A stretch of DNA of 64,000 nt from Liopterus haemorrhoidalis. Its lineage: Eukaryota; Arthropoda; Insecta; Coleoptera; Dytiscidae. The notes under the pieces were generated by a model that worked only from the letters and a program-made list of their open reading frames with translations, searched no databases and was not told where the DNA came from. A program made the translations under genes and the position numbers. Shown one piece after another: positions 11,030 through 22,369 of this stretch. Each line of letters starts with the position of its first letter. Position 1 is the stretch's first letter. The stretch spans positions 33,273,916 to 33,337,915 of the forward strand of contig OZ020612.1 in the NCBI GenBank assembly GCA_963971575.1, written 5' to 3'.

Positions 11030-11870
11030 AAATCTAGTCGAATAATTATGTTCAGCATAATTTATAACATTTGGATTTTTAACAAAGTGAGTAATAACTG
11101 CATTAAGTTGATTTATATCAAATATTTAAGCGTCAGCAAACAGCTACTTCGATGAAAATAATTTGGATTTTGGCGTTTTCAGTTTTTTTAGTAGTTAAAT
11201 TAGTCTAAGCTTTTTAAAATATATCATGTTTTCTTGAGGTCATTACAGATTTTCGCAATATGGTAATTCCATCGAAGATAGCACTCTATTGATACTCCAA
11301 GATATTTTATATATTATTTCTTCGTTAATTTATCAGAGATACCTACAATCTGCATTTTGACTACATTGTCTACTATGAATAGTAATTATATCAAAATTAG
11401 ATTAGGTTACTACTGGAGGAAAATGTTAAAAAATTATATTTATTGACATTTAGAGTAAATTTGTTTGAATCTGACCAGTGATTAATTCTTTTAAAGAGTT
11501 GCCTAGTTAAATTTTTTACTTCTTTCCAGGAATTACCCTCAATAAACATCGTTGTATCATCCGTTTAAGAAATAATCTTAGAGCGTAAGTCTAATTTATG
11601 TAAACTATTTACATAAAAAATAACGGCCCAAGGACCGTTCGTTGAGGTACTCCATTTTTCAAGTTTCTTTTTCGGGAAACTCCTCGAACACTCAGTAAGT
11701 CTAATTTATAGAACAACTTATGGTCGATAGTGTCAAAAGCTTTAGCTAGATTTATAAAGACCGTTATATATGAACAGGAATAATCTAAAGCTTTATTAAC
11801 AATTACGTCATTAATAAACTTTTCTGGGCGAAAACCAAATTGATTGGATAAAGAATATTTTACAATGAAA
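11030..11870 (-). pseudogene. Jockey/CR1-like LINE reverse transcriptase (decayed)
   Basis: On the minus strand, from ~11870 downwards: NQFGFRPEKFINDVIVNKAL, then TVFINLAKAFDTIDHKL, then NGVPQRTVLGPLFF, in the order of palm motifs of non-LTR reverse transcriptases, followed near 11300 by IKYLGVSIECYLRWNYHI (thumb). The normal Gln-Gly in PQG reads Gln-Arg and the catalytic box is destroyed. Multiple stops and frame changes. Confidence 0.7.
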
Positions 11871-11879
11871 AAAAAAATA

Positions 11880-12893
11880 AATAAATAAAGCTAAAAGAAT
11901 TGGCTTTTTCGAGTATTTTAAAGTTACTAGTTATTGTGATTTGTGTTATTGTAATAGTCATTCACCAAATATGCAAACCCAAATATGGGAGTTTCTTACA
12001 GATATGGGGTGATCTATGCAGGGTACAAGTCTTAGAGATTGCCTTTTATTTCTAGTACTTGGATACGCAGAGACCTGCATCAGCGATGATGCTAAAAATA
12101 TTGTTAAATTAAAATAGACTAGTAATTAGTACTTTATAGTCGTTTATAGATTTATAAACGGTCAAGTAATTAGAAAAGATATTGGCCGACGGACAAAAAG
12201 TACTACTGAATGGAGGCCTAGATAAAACATGATCCCGGGCGACCTGGTTTATGTTGAAGATACGACATTGTAAAATCATCGTGAAAACAATGAAGTAGCT
12301 AAGAATGATAGCAATGAATTTAAAGGTGGATTATATTTAATATTGAACCAAATAACGCTGATGACTATAGTCCTGTACGTCTTCATCTCACACCCTTTAA
12401 AAATAAAATGCCGTTTAAAGTATTTTCTTATTCAGATGAATAGAAAATGGAGCAAGATAGAGTACATACGATAGGTAGATGGTTACATTTGTTAAGACAC
12501 TTGATGAGGATGAAAAGGGAAAGTATGATTCTCTAGGAGGGAAGATTGACAATCTTGTAGTTCGTGAGTAGGCCTCGCTAAGAAGATGAAATCAGTTGAC
12601 ACAAGATCTATTGTTGTTATCAGTTGACTCAAGAATTGCTATTCACGATACCTGGCAAATGTTAACCAGAATCCAAATGTTCCATTGTCCAAATCATATT
12701 TGCCAGTGTAAAATATGTTATAGTTATTAATCTTCTAGAAGACGCTTTCTCGCACTATACATCAGTATTTCTGTTAATTTAAAAAAGTATTGGCCAAGCA
12801 TGATAAACGTGATATTTGTAGAGTTAGACTGCTTAGTTCCAGTAATTGCAGTGTATTAAAATTAACATTATAATTAAAATGTCCTTGTTACAG
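11880..12893. other. region upstream of the Elk exon, mostly unrecognised
   Basis: No intact ORF. A stretch at ~12225-12430 (PGDLVYVE...) faintly resembles the C-terminal tail of a Gypsy integrase but is too broken to call. The last bases (CCTTGTTACAG, ending at 12893) look like a splice acceptor for the Elk exon. Confidence 0.4.
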
Positions 12894-12924
12894 GCCGCTT
12901 GTTGCGGAATTTTGTGCAGTACTA

Positions 12925-13000
12925 ATGCCTGCCAGGAAGGGACTTTTGGCACCCCAAAATACCTTCTTGGATACAATCGCAACAAGATTTGATGGAACAC
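12925..13000 (+). CDS. Elk: Elk-type (KCNH) voltage-gated potassium channel, first coding exon
   Basis: ATG at 12925 opens 25 codons reading [17 protein letters not shown] then IATRFDGT, plus one base of the next codon, followed at 13001 by the donor GTAAGT. This is the extreme N-terminus (cap before the PAS domain) of eag-like K+ channels; the [19 protein letters not shown] form is that of the Elk/KCNH3-4-8 branch rather than eag or erg. Ending one base into the His codon gives a phase-1 intron. A probable acceptor ends at 12893, so the exon would be 12894-13000 with a 31-base 5' untranslated part. No later exon was found in the window. The channel sits in the plasma membrane of excitable cells. 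Confidence 0.85.
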
Positions 13001-13541
13001 GTAAGTACTCTTTTTTATTAACAAAAGAAACAGAGTAGAATCACAATTAAATAATATAATGATACACTGAACATTTAAAAAATAAGTTAAATAGTAAAAT
13101 ATCAAGTCAAACATTAAAACACTATTTATATAAAAAATATTTATTGCTGTGTAAAGTTAACTTTTTACAATTTAAAAAACGTAAATATATTAGTTATTTA
13201 TTAGGTATTCTTAATATTAATTATATATTTTTATGTATTACTTTACCTATAAATCATTATTATGAAAAATTTCTTATTTTAAGTTAATGTAGTAATATAT
13301 ACTATTCGAAGCAACACACACATATTACAAAAATGTCATTCAGTTTATTCATTGTGCGCACAAATAAAATAGTGATTAGCTCGTAATGAACCTCTAGAGG
13401 CTTGATAAAATGATCCAGTGTAAGTTAGTTACATATCGGATGTTAATTCTTATATAGTGTTCTTGTACATCCATGACCGTCGGTACTGGGTATTTATTAT
13501 CTTTACTATAATTTATATAACATTATCTCTCTGTTTCTCTA
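13001..13541. other. start of the Elk intron, AT-rich
   Basis: Follows the consensus donor GTAAGT. No coding or repeat feature is supported. Confidence 0.5.
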
Positions 13542-13566
13542 GAACTCAGAGATCATCTCTGAGTTC
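13542..13566. repeat. 25-base palindrome
   Basis: GAACTCAGAGAT, a single C, then ATCTCTGAGTTC: 12-base arms, perfectly complementary, around one base. Stands ~75 bases before the hammerhead-like motif. Confidence 0.85.
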
Positions 13567-13626
13567 AATGACCGGACAATATGATGTGTTTTTTATTAAT
13601 TTTAAATTGTTATTTTATATCGTGAA

Positions 13627-13700
13627 TATTAACTAAGCTCTGATGAAGATTTAAATTAAATCGAAACGTAAGCGAAGTTAATAAATTTGTTTTATTTTCT
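13627..13700 (+). ncRNA. hammerhead-ribozyme-like motif, degraded
   Basis: CTGATGA (13640-13646), a 5-bp stem GATTT/AAATC (13648-13652 / 13658-13662) and GAAA (13663-13666) in the order of a hammerhead core. TTAACT upstream and AGTTAA downstream could form stem I. The expected U-H cleavage site after stem III is not evident. Penelope-like elements are known to carry hammerhead motifs near their ends. Confidence 0.35.
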
Positions 13701-14262
13701 GACTTGGCCGAATCATTACCTATCAACTATAATTACTAACGGACGTTACTCATCTAATCAATATATTTTTTCTTTGCGCACATCATAAAAAATATGAATG
13801 AATTAAAAATTTTGAGTTTTGATTTTACTGTTTATTTGCCTGCTGTAGTTTTTTATAAAAATCTTTTTTGGTTTATTTCTTTTGTCAATTGGATTTATAG
13901 TTGGGGAGATAAATTTTGTTTAGAATGAAAAAACGATTATTTCCTGTTCAATGAAGTTTTTAATAGGAGGAATATTTGGGGGATTATATCATATTATTTA
14001 CTGACCAAAATACATGTATATAACACAAGTTGTTTAAAATAAATAACCAACCTTAACTGTTTAATATATTATTAATAAAATGAATATTTGATGGATTATA
14101 GGCGATCACCTGTGGTATATTAGCCTTAATCTCGAACGAAATACAGAAACCTCAGCCATTTTACAATAATAAATAAAAATAAGTTCTCAACATATAGGTG
14201 GTGCATAAGGACAGAAAAGTTAAATTCGCCGTTTCTTATAACCGACCTACTCAAGCACACTC

Positions 14263-14387
14263 GAGAGAGAGAGAGAGAGAGAGAGTGAGAGAGGGGGGGG
14301 AGAGGGGGAGAGAGGGGGAGAGAGAGAGAGAGAAAGGGGGAGAGAGAGAGGGGGAGAGAGAGAGGGGGAAAGGGGGAGAGAGAGGGG

Positions 14388-14442
<55 letters not shown>
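14263..14442 (+). repeat. GA-rich simple repeat (polypurine)
   Basis: About 180 bases of almost pure purine on the plus strand: GA repeats with irregular GGGGGA blocks in the middle, then a clean GA run. Long reading frames of Arg-Glu or Ser-Leu here are artefacts of the repeat. Confidence 0.95.
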
Positions 14443-14446
<4 letters not shown>

Positions 14447-14777
14447 AACCTGTAGAATCGGTACATTTTTGGGAATGTTTCCATAAGTAATTACTGTTTC
14501 TGTAAAGATAATCTTCTTTTTTCATTTAAAACTAACAGCGCTACCATTCTTGTTTCGAAACCTAATGGCGACAGTATCACCTCACTGTTACTAGGTATAC
14601 AGTGTCTGTAGCGCCCCAAGTGGTACTTATCTTGCTTACTGCATCGAACCACCCCTGACCATACAAAATACCTATATTTGTATAATAATACGAACATCAC
14701 TGAAATTAGTTCTCTACAATTTTTATAAGTTGTATAACTTTGTAACAAATAAATGGATATTATTATTATTATTATTT
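14443..14777 (+). mobile_element. possible LINE 3' untranslated end with ATT tail
   Basis: A non-coding stretch ending AACAAATAAATGG followed by ATT repeats (to ~14777), the way several LINE tails in this window end (compare 27207 and 28893 on the other strand). No coding part is recognised. Confidence 0.3.
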
Positions 14778-15424
14778 AGTTTCATTGCATTAGGTAGTAT
14801 TCCATTGCAACAACCATACGCGTAATGTTTACGCGAGTTTGAGTGAACCACTTCAATTCTCGAGCGTAAAAAAAAACGGGTGTTCAGTGTTACTTCTGCC
14901 TAGCTGTATGAGTGTATGAGACTAATTCAGAAACCAAGACTGACCAAATTTTCATGAAAACGAAGGAAATGGTAAAAACACTATCATGTTTTATTTTATT
15001 TAAAATCACTATTTTAGAAGGCCAATAAAACCAATTCTCCTACACAAAGCAGCCAAATGTAGCTACGGATTGATTTTCTCTTACCTCTTGCTAAACTTAG
15101 TTCATTTTTATTCATAAGGGCCATATTGGTTTTAAACTTTTTTACTTAAAGAAGTGACAAAATTAGATTTTAAGTTGAAGATTAAAAGTAAGTTAAGATA
15201 CCAGCCGTAGGGATCAAACACAATCCATATTTCAAGTAAAATTAAATCATGGATAGATGAAATAGTTTTTGGGGTGGTGGACCTATGACGCATGCAGTAA
15301 CTGCAGGCGAGATTTTTTTTTGCACGCTGGAGATTTGTAAATAAGATTATTTTAATTTTAATTTTTAATATAGCACATGTTGCCTATGTTGCCTAATGCA
15401 TTGAAATAGTAAATGAATTGTAAG
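14778..15424. other. no recognised feature
   Basis: No supported ORF or repeat. Confidence 0.5.
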
Positions 15425-16107
15425 AATTACCGTCATGGAGGGTTATGAGTGGATTTGTAATACGTAATTGTAAAGATTTTCATAATATTAACTCGATTAT
15501 TTTGTTGTATAATTCGTTAATCCGCAGCAACTTGGAGTATTGTAGTATAATTTGGTCACCGCATTATACGAATACTATTAATAGAATCGAAAGGATACAA
15601 AAAAGATTTGTCAATTTCATTTTTTATAAGTTAAGATTAAATAAGCAAGAGTATGAGTACTGTGATAGACTGTCTATGTTAAGTTTCAAATCTCTTGAGA
15701 GTAGAAGAAAAGTTGCCGAAGGTATTTTTGCCTATAAAATCATAAATGGCATGATCGATGCACCCGATATTTTAAAATTATTTTTAATACGTGTTCCCAC
15801 ATATTTTTCCAGAACAAATACATTATTACATATACCACATAGTTCCACAGAATATGGGAAACATTCGATTATGAATAGGCTATTTTTGACTTTCAATAAT
15901 ATTTTTGCCAACTTTGATATCTTCTCAAAGAGTCCTGAAGCTGTTATTAATTTAATTAAAAAAAATTGTTGATGCAAGAATATTCACGACTGTTGTCTAG
16001 TAAAAGTATTGTAATCCATTATTGTTTTTTTTTCTATTGTACATTATATTGTAACTTTATTGTCTTTTGGGCTATGCCTGTAACCAAATGAAATAAATAG
16101 TGTGGAA
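15425..16107 (+). pseudogene. Jockey/CR1-like LINE, reverse transcriptase C-terminus and 3' end
   Basis: An open stretch (15445-15972) reads LLYNSLIRSNLEYCSIIWSP, then NRIERIQKRFVNF and a ~100-residue tail ending before TGA at 15970. This block (x-L-x-R-S-x-L-E-Y-C-S-x-x-W-x-P ... I-Q-x-R-F) is the conserved C-terminal part of Jockey/CR1-like ORF2 proteins. Palm motifs are absent, so it is 5'-truncated, as usual for LINE insertions. A 3' untranslated part ends near 16107 with AAATGAAATAAATA. Confidence 0.8.
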
Positions 16108-16540
16108 ATAGTGTTATTGGACCATGTCAAATGCTACCGAAAAGAAAGTCCAAGCTTTAAAATCATATACACAGAATATCTGTTGTCGATTGAGTCAGAC
16201 TTAAATAAAAGGCTAGAATATCTTAATGAGTAATGAGCACAAATACCGTATTTTACAGAATATTATATAGAGACCAAGAATCTTGAGGAACTGAGGGAAT
16301 TGTTCGGGGTTACATCCATAGTACTATTTGGGATGGCGGATTGCCATGATAATATCCAACATTTGAGAAGAAGAGAAGAAGAAGATTGACACTTCTTCAG
16401 TTATTTTCATAAATTTGATACTATACGACACTCACCCCCTCTATACTAGGTGATATTTTATATGTTCGTTATTAATGTCAGTGATGGTTACAAAAAATTC
16501 GATTGGTATATTTTGGCCTGAACAATTGTCCTAAAAAAGG
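16108..16540 (+). pseudogene. possible RTE-like LINE 3' scrap
   Basis: At ~16275-16385 the plus strand gives NLEELRELFGV...RRREEED, weakly like the last residues and AGAAGAAG-type tail of RTE-like elements. Little else can be said. Confidence 0.22.
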
Positions 16541-16956
16541 ATGACCAGCAAGTGGATAAACCCAATTTTATTTATTCAAAAGATTGTTGACAATATAGGA
16601 TATTATTGCTCAAGCGTGCAGAAACACAAACAATCGGAACGGTGTAGAGACATATTTGAATCATCTGACCACTGGAGACCGAGAGTAGATACTTTATTGG
16701 ACGTAAAAGACTATGGTTGTCGAAAGGGCAGGTTGTAAACCCCAGTCATAATCTAGCTCTAACGGCAAATAAGGTGTTCTTATCTATTGTGGAACTACAA
16801 GTTACGGCCGCCGCATACAATGTTCAACATCTGGCTCGCACACTGGCGCCACAACAATGGAGCTCTCAGAGTGGAACCACATTTAAGTTAAGGATGTTGT
16901 CTGAAATTAAGGCTGTTCAAAATAACACAATTATTCTTGTCTGGATCGAATTGTAG
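16541..16956 (+). other. unrecognised short ORFs
   Basis: Two overlapping frames (65 and 79 codons) with no recognised domain. The second is fairly GC-rich for this window and reads VVNPSHNLALTANKVFLSIV; it might be a repeat-derived scrap. No function is proposed. Confidence 0.2.
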
Positions 16957-17311
16957 ATTTTGGTCGCGATTTTTGTTAAGGATAATTTTATTACTCACAT
17001 TTGTGACTAAGACGTATATCATCTACCCTTTTTTGTATCCTTTTTTGGTATTTTAAAATTTTTAAAGGATATTTTTTATATTCTTGTGTAAGTTACATTT
17101 TTAATTAAAGCGACATACGTTACACTTTAAAAAATCAAAGTTGTCTTTGTTAACCTGGACTTCTGATTTGTTCCGAAAAATTCATTTTTGATGATAATTT
17201 TTTTCCCCCAACTTCGCCCAAACATCGCCTTTTCTCGAAAAAAGGGGTGGACGCGTAGGTTGGCATCACTGGGATCAGCTGAGAACACCTGATGGATAAT
17301 TTTTTTTTTTT
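16957..17311. other. no recognised feature
   Basis: AT-rich; probably includes the left end of the following mariner copy, whose inverted repeat I could not delimit. Confidence 0.45.
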
Positions 17312-18043
17312 TTGTTTATAAGCTCAAAATTGAATTTAACAATCGCGTGTCCGCTTGAAGTTTCCACATTAGTTGAACAACGTTCAGTGATCCGGTTTTT
17401 TCTTTCTATAGGTGAAAAACCGGCTAAAATATTTTCTCGAATGATTTTACAGTATGGTGAAAGTTGTATGAATCGCGGAAATTTTTATAAGTGGGTAGAA
17501 TAGTTCAAAAATGGTCGAACCTCAGTGACTGATGAGCAACGTCCTAGCCGGCCAGTTAAAAGGTCAACTCCTTCGCTTGAAACCCGCATTGCCGACATTA
17601 TTCGTGAAGACCGACGTATTACTGTTGAAGATGTAGCAGAAAAAGTTGCAGTAAGTGTTGCCACAGTTCATCACGTTATCATTGACAAGCTTAAGTACAA
17701 CAAAACAAGTGCAAGGTGGGTCCACGACAATGCTCGCCCTCATATCGCCAAGCTGACCCAAGAAACCATTGAAAAAATTGATTGGGAGATACTACCTCAT
17801 CCTCCCTACATTCCAGATTTAGCTACCATTTATTTTTATTTGTTTGGCCCACTCAAGGAGGAATTACGTGGAAAAAAGTTCAGCGACAACGAGGAAGTCA
17901 ATTTCTTTGCATCAGGTGTAAAAAAACTAGTTCATCGTTGGGACAAGTGTATTAATATTCGTGGGGATTATGTTGAGTCTCATTTTGTCTCATTTTGTAA
18001 AAATAGACAGTTTTTTTTCTGCATTAATTTGTCTTTTTATTAA
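17312..18043 (+). pseudogene. mariner-like transposase, internally deleted
   Basis: One frame throughout, with a TAG at 17501 inside an otherwise conserved helix-turn-helix region (...NFYKWVE, stop, FKNGRTSVTDEQRP). After the DNA-binding half, TSARWV joins directly to HDNARPHIA in frame. The segment between, including the first catalytic Asp, is deleted (roughly 100 residues, inferred from family length). The second Asp is present (HDNARPH); the third is lost, as the region reads PDLATIYFYLFGPLKEEL. An inactive copy of the mariner type also found in SETMAR genes. Confidence 0.85.
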
Positions 18044-19006
18044 TTGAATGTCCCTTAAATCCGTCGTATATAAATTCTGATAGTATTTTTAAACGAATTT
18101 ATGCAGGACCAATTAAATTTTATCTTAATTTACATTAACTTGACCTATAAATTGAAGTTAAAATAATGTATAATGAAAACCTTTATCTGAATAAATTTAC
18201 CTATAGTATCATTTGTCATTTGATTGTTTTCCAAGGTCATAAAATTCTAAAGTTAACGCTCAAATGGTTTATACTAAAAGGGATTTAGAACCAAAACATG
18301 TTCTTAATTAGCTCTGTTTCTGAACCATTAACGTTTCTACACAATTGATTCTACCCATTAATTTCACAACAGAATTTCAATCGTGTCAATAACAATTAAA
18401 AAATTTAATGTGTCTAAAATTTAACAGTTAATGAAGTTACGTTAGGGATGTTGGCGTTTTAAATATTAAATTTAATTAATATAAAAGTTTGAGCATTATA
18501 GAATAATTACTCCAAGGAATTTTCGACTCAACGCCCACAATAAGGTCTAGCGCACACGACAGACTGTCCGACTAAAATTCACTGAATCAACGCACACGAC
18601 AGACAGTTTGTTGTTGACCGTTCCACAGCAAATTTTGCACGGTGTTGCTTTGTACTTAATGTATCACTGAAAAAGAAGCCATAGGAGACAATTCATCCCA
18701 TAATTAGTCAACGTTTGTTGAAAAAACAATTTCGTATATTATTCGATGTACGATGATTTTACTATCGTCGGATGTCAAAAAACTATTTTGACGAGTTACT
18801 ATTCGAACTAAAGTTTTAATTTCGTATCAAGATACCATACTGTGTGAAAACAATATTTTAATTGTAGTTCAATAATAGAATATAAAATTTTCTCCATGGC
18901 AACTACACAACTTCTGGATTAATATGAAAAATAAAAAAAGTCAGTGGTTTTCAAAATTTGGGGCATATTTTTATTTATTTTTGGACGAAATTCACATTTC
19001 ACGGTA
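18044..19006. other. no recognised feature
   Basis: AT-rich. CGCACACGACAGACTGTC-like words occur twice near 18550-18610 but no element can be defined. Confidence 0.45.
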
Positions 19007-20250
19007 AGTTCATCGAAAGCAAATTCATCGAAAATCAATTCATCGAATGATCAATTCATCGAATCGTCAATTCATCGAAAAAAAAAAAAATATTTTGTAA
19101 ATATTTGAGAGTGCATTTTTAATTGTGGCTCTGTTTCAATTTAATATGTATTCTTAATTTCTTCTTTCCATTGTAATGTTAGTTGCTGTTTAAATATAAA
19201 TTAAAAGTTAAATTTTTTCAGTTTTATTTTTAATCTCCCTTGTCCCTTTATATATAAACATGTCTAATAATAATTATAATAAATAATACAGTAATCCCCT
19301 GAGATACGTAATTAATGCGGACCGTAGACTTTTGGGTAACGCGAATTGGAATTTTTATGAAGGAACAAAAGAAATATATACTACATAAATACGTATATAA
19401 AAGAAACAAGACAAAAATAAACTGAAATTCATTTAAATATACTATTCTGTCAGGCATGACGGCTTTCAAGTCAATTAATACACATTACATTTATATAAAA
19501 TCACTATATTTCATTTTTGTATTACATTTCATTAGTTTAAGAACACAACAATAACAATAACGTACTGGTAGCGTTCATCGCATAGCCGCCACGCCTAGAC
19601 TGCTAACTTTGACTGACTGCAGTGTCCGTTGGCTTGCGGACTTAAGGTGTGTTTCCACAAGCCTGGGTAGGCCCGTTTACAATGTGGTTGCTGACAATTC
19701 TATATATACATACATACAAATAGAACATTTTTTTTTGTAAACTTGTATGTTACACTTCTCAAAAAATTTTCCATTTTTTGAAATTTTCATTTTACGTAAC
19801 TGGGAATTTACGTAGGTCGCGTGTTACGTATCTCGGGGGATTATTGTAAAACAATATTAATGGTACTTGTTATATTATCTGTCACCACATTTTTAATATA
19901 TAACTTTTGCAAATTTAAATTAAGTTTTAGTGAGATCATTTTTGGTGCATATGTGAGGATAATCAAAGGATCAAAGAATATATATATATTTTTTAAACCA
20001 AATAAAAAAATTTATGCAATTATTTCTTAATCTGTCTACTTTTATTGACCACTTCTTTTTTGACTTTCCGATCCTCTCGGCATTCCTCTCAAATATTTAC
20101 AAAACATTTTTTTCGATGAATTGACGATTCGATGAATTGATCATTCGATGAATTGATTTTCGATGAATTTGCTTTCGATGAACTCGTTTTCGATGAATTG
20201 ATTTTCGATGAATTTACTTTCGATAAATTGATTTTCGATGAACTCGTCGG
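19007..20250. mobile_element. foldback-like element with arms made of short tandem repeats
   Basis: Left arm 19007-19111 and right arm 20086-20184 are inverted copies, near-identical over ~100 bases, built from ~16-base units containing ATTCATCGAA. The right arm continues outward with about four more units to 20250. Arms made of tandem short repeats are the hallmark of Foldback-type DNA elements. The ~970-base interior has no recognisable transposase and carries a Tigger-like MITE. Confidence 0.75.
19289..19846. mobile_element. Tigger/pogo-like MITE inside the foldback-like element
   Basis: 558 bp flanked by TA (19287-19288 and 19847-19848). Ends are CAGTAATCCCCTGAGATACG and the complement of CAATAATCCCCCGAGATACG: 18 of 20 positions agree. 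TA duplication and CAGT..CCCC ends fit the pogo/Tigger branch of Tc1/mariner. No coding capacity. Confidence 0.82.
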
Positions 20251-21385
20251 TTACATTGTAGCCAAACGGCTTCACATAGAAAGTTGAAATTTGGTATACT
20301 TGAATAACTTTTTGACCCACATAAGGAAACTATAGAGAGTTCAAAAAAAAATCAGCGCGGGATAAATATAAACAAATATGTATTTAATAAAAAAATTAAT
20401 ATATTTTTTTAAATTTTGAGTGGCATACCAAATGAAACCTCTTAATGCATGGATCAACAAACAAATTTTTATTTTTGAAAAATCAATTTTTTTTATTGGA
20501 TTTTTGCCAAATATGTGTCAAAAACTTTTGTCCCCCATGGTGGGGAGATAGGGTATCTCCCAAACAGATTGATCTAAAAATCTAAAAAAAATCTCCGTAA
20601 TAAACTTTGATGGGAACTGGAATAGTTCAACAGAAATTTTTGATCAGATAAGGATTTCAAAAAATGTCGATTTTGTGTCGTTGATAAGAAAAATATTTTT
20701 TTATTTTATTTTTTTGTGTGGTATCAAAAGAAAGATCTCAAGACGTAGATTACGGAACGATAGATAGTTTTTTGAAATTCCTTTCTTTTAACACGTATTT
20801 AGCAAAAAATGTGCAAAAGGTCTTGTCCTTCACCCTTTTACCAAAAAGGGTTAAACCAAAAATCTGAAAAAATTATAGGTAATGTATATTGTTCTGAGCC
20901 GGAAACGTACGAGAGGAATTTTTGATCAGATTGTGTTTTTGAAAAATACCGCAGTTTTTGTATTTTTGAAAAACTTAATTATTTTTTTAATTCATGGTTA
21001 AATTATGGCTAATAATATGGATTTTTTTTTTGTATTTATAGCTAAGATACTGCGGGTATTATTTTGAAATTAGAAATATTAAAAAAATAATATAATCACA
21101 CCACACCACACTACACTCTACACTGTAAAATATTTCTTATTAATCTAATGAAGACATGAATACAAAGCAAATGCAGAAAAAAAAAACGCTGGGATATTTG
21201 GCAAATTATTTAACTTAAAAATAAATGGAAGCTCTTAGTTCTCAAATAACGAATAAAAGTGATCATCAATAAAAACTGTTGATTTTGATGTGATAAATAT
21301 ACTTAGACATCCAGTAATATGTTGGCTTCTCACACCTATTAAATACCTGCAAACCCTGAAATGTGTGAAAATTCACACTTCACTT
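20251..21385 (+). mobile_element. family A repeat, tRNA-less subtype (copy A2)
   Basis: Starts in the conserved GTAGCCAAACGGCT box (20259) and ends with ATACCTGCAAACCCT, hairpin GTGTGAAAATTCACAC and TTCAC. The 5' end and GTCT microsatellite are missing; the copy abuts the foldback-like right arm. Unlike A3, A5 and A6 it has no tRNA-like module; instead it carries a GTTGATTTTGATGTGAT block shared with A4. Confidence 0.7.
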
Positions 21386-22149
21386 CAATTCATTTCCTCT
21401 TCGTTTGACCAGTTGAGTACAAATAATACTATTCATGGTAAAGTTGTAATAAAACTTGACAGTTAAATGGTTACGACTAACAGATTTTAGAATATTCAAT
21501 AGTTGTTAACGTTGCTTAGTATAATACAAATAAATACAATAGGCAATAGATTCTCAAATGAGATACTCGGCAAAGCCCCACCAACCCTCCCATTATTCAT
21601 TTGGACCGCAGCACCGGCACAAAACATAAATAAGTTAAATTTATATACATATTTTAAAATTGCTACAGATTGAGTTTAAATACGCACTTTTAGAGTAATT
21701 GTTATTTGTTATTCTTCTTATTTTCTGGGTCGCATTTTTATCCTATTTCCATCGCTAATTACCGAATCAGTGAATTTTCCGCTTGTCAGCAGTTTCTGTA
21801 TATACCAGCGGTTCCCAACCTAGTTTGACTCGCGAACCCCCAACAATATAATATTTATTATTCCGATCATACAGGGTGCACCGTACAGACTTTTTATGTA
21901 AAATATTATAGTACTTCAGACTTCCAAATATCAAAACTTTTAATATTTAGTAAAATTATTTAATCAATTCCGTTCATCAACCCTCTTATTCAGAATCAAA
22001 TATCTCCTAAACGGCAAACTTTGTGATATAGATATTTTGCGTTAATTAGGCCTTATTTAATATTTACTTTACCCCCTTAAAGTTTGTATTGTCAATTGAA
22101 GCTTGAAAAATGCTAAACAGCGTGAACTGACGCCAATACAGAATTTTTA
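21386..22149. other. no recognised feature
   Basis: AT-rich; no supported ORF or repeat. Confidence 0.5.
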
Positions 22150-22369
22150 GTGCGTTCGGAATAACTGTGCAGTGTTAACTCTGTGGCCTGCAAGTTTTTT
22201 ATCACGTGACCTCTGTGCACACTGTGCAAGAAAGTCAAAGACGAACTCTTTGTTCAGATTGTGCAGTTATTCTTGTTATTCTAAACTTTTTTTTGTAAAC
22301 AAATAAATTATGTGTTCTTGATTACATGAAGTCTATCTCCTGCTACTTGTTTTATACAATAATATAAGA

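Noticed and set aside
12225..12430. Gypsy integrase C-terminal tail
   Set aside because: Only a few residues agree (GDLVYVE), with stops throughout; not enough for a feature.
12833..13114. 93-codon minus-strand ORF over the Elk exon
   Set aside because: The plus strand gives a recognised channel N-terminus with splice signals; the minus frame has no known domain.
14198..14525. Arg/Glu-rich and Ser/Leu-rich ORFs over the GA tract
   Set aside because: Product of simple repeats; no start context or flanking coding.
19007..19090. CRISPR or satellite array from the ATTCATCGAA units
   Set aside because: The units have an inverted partner 1 kb away and form element arms; there are no spacers.
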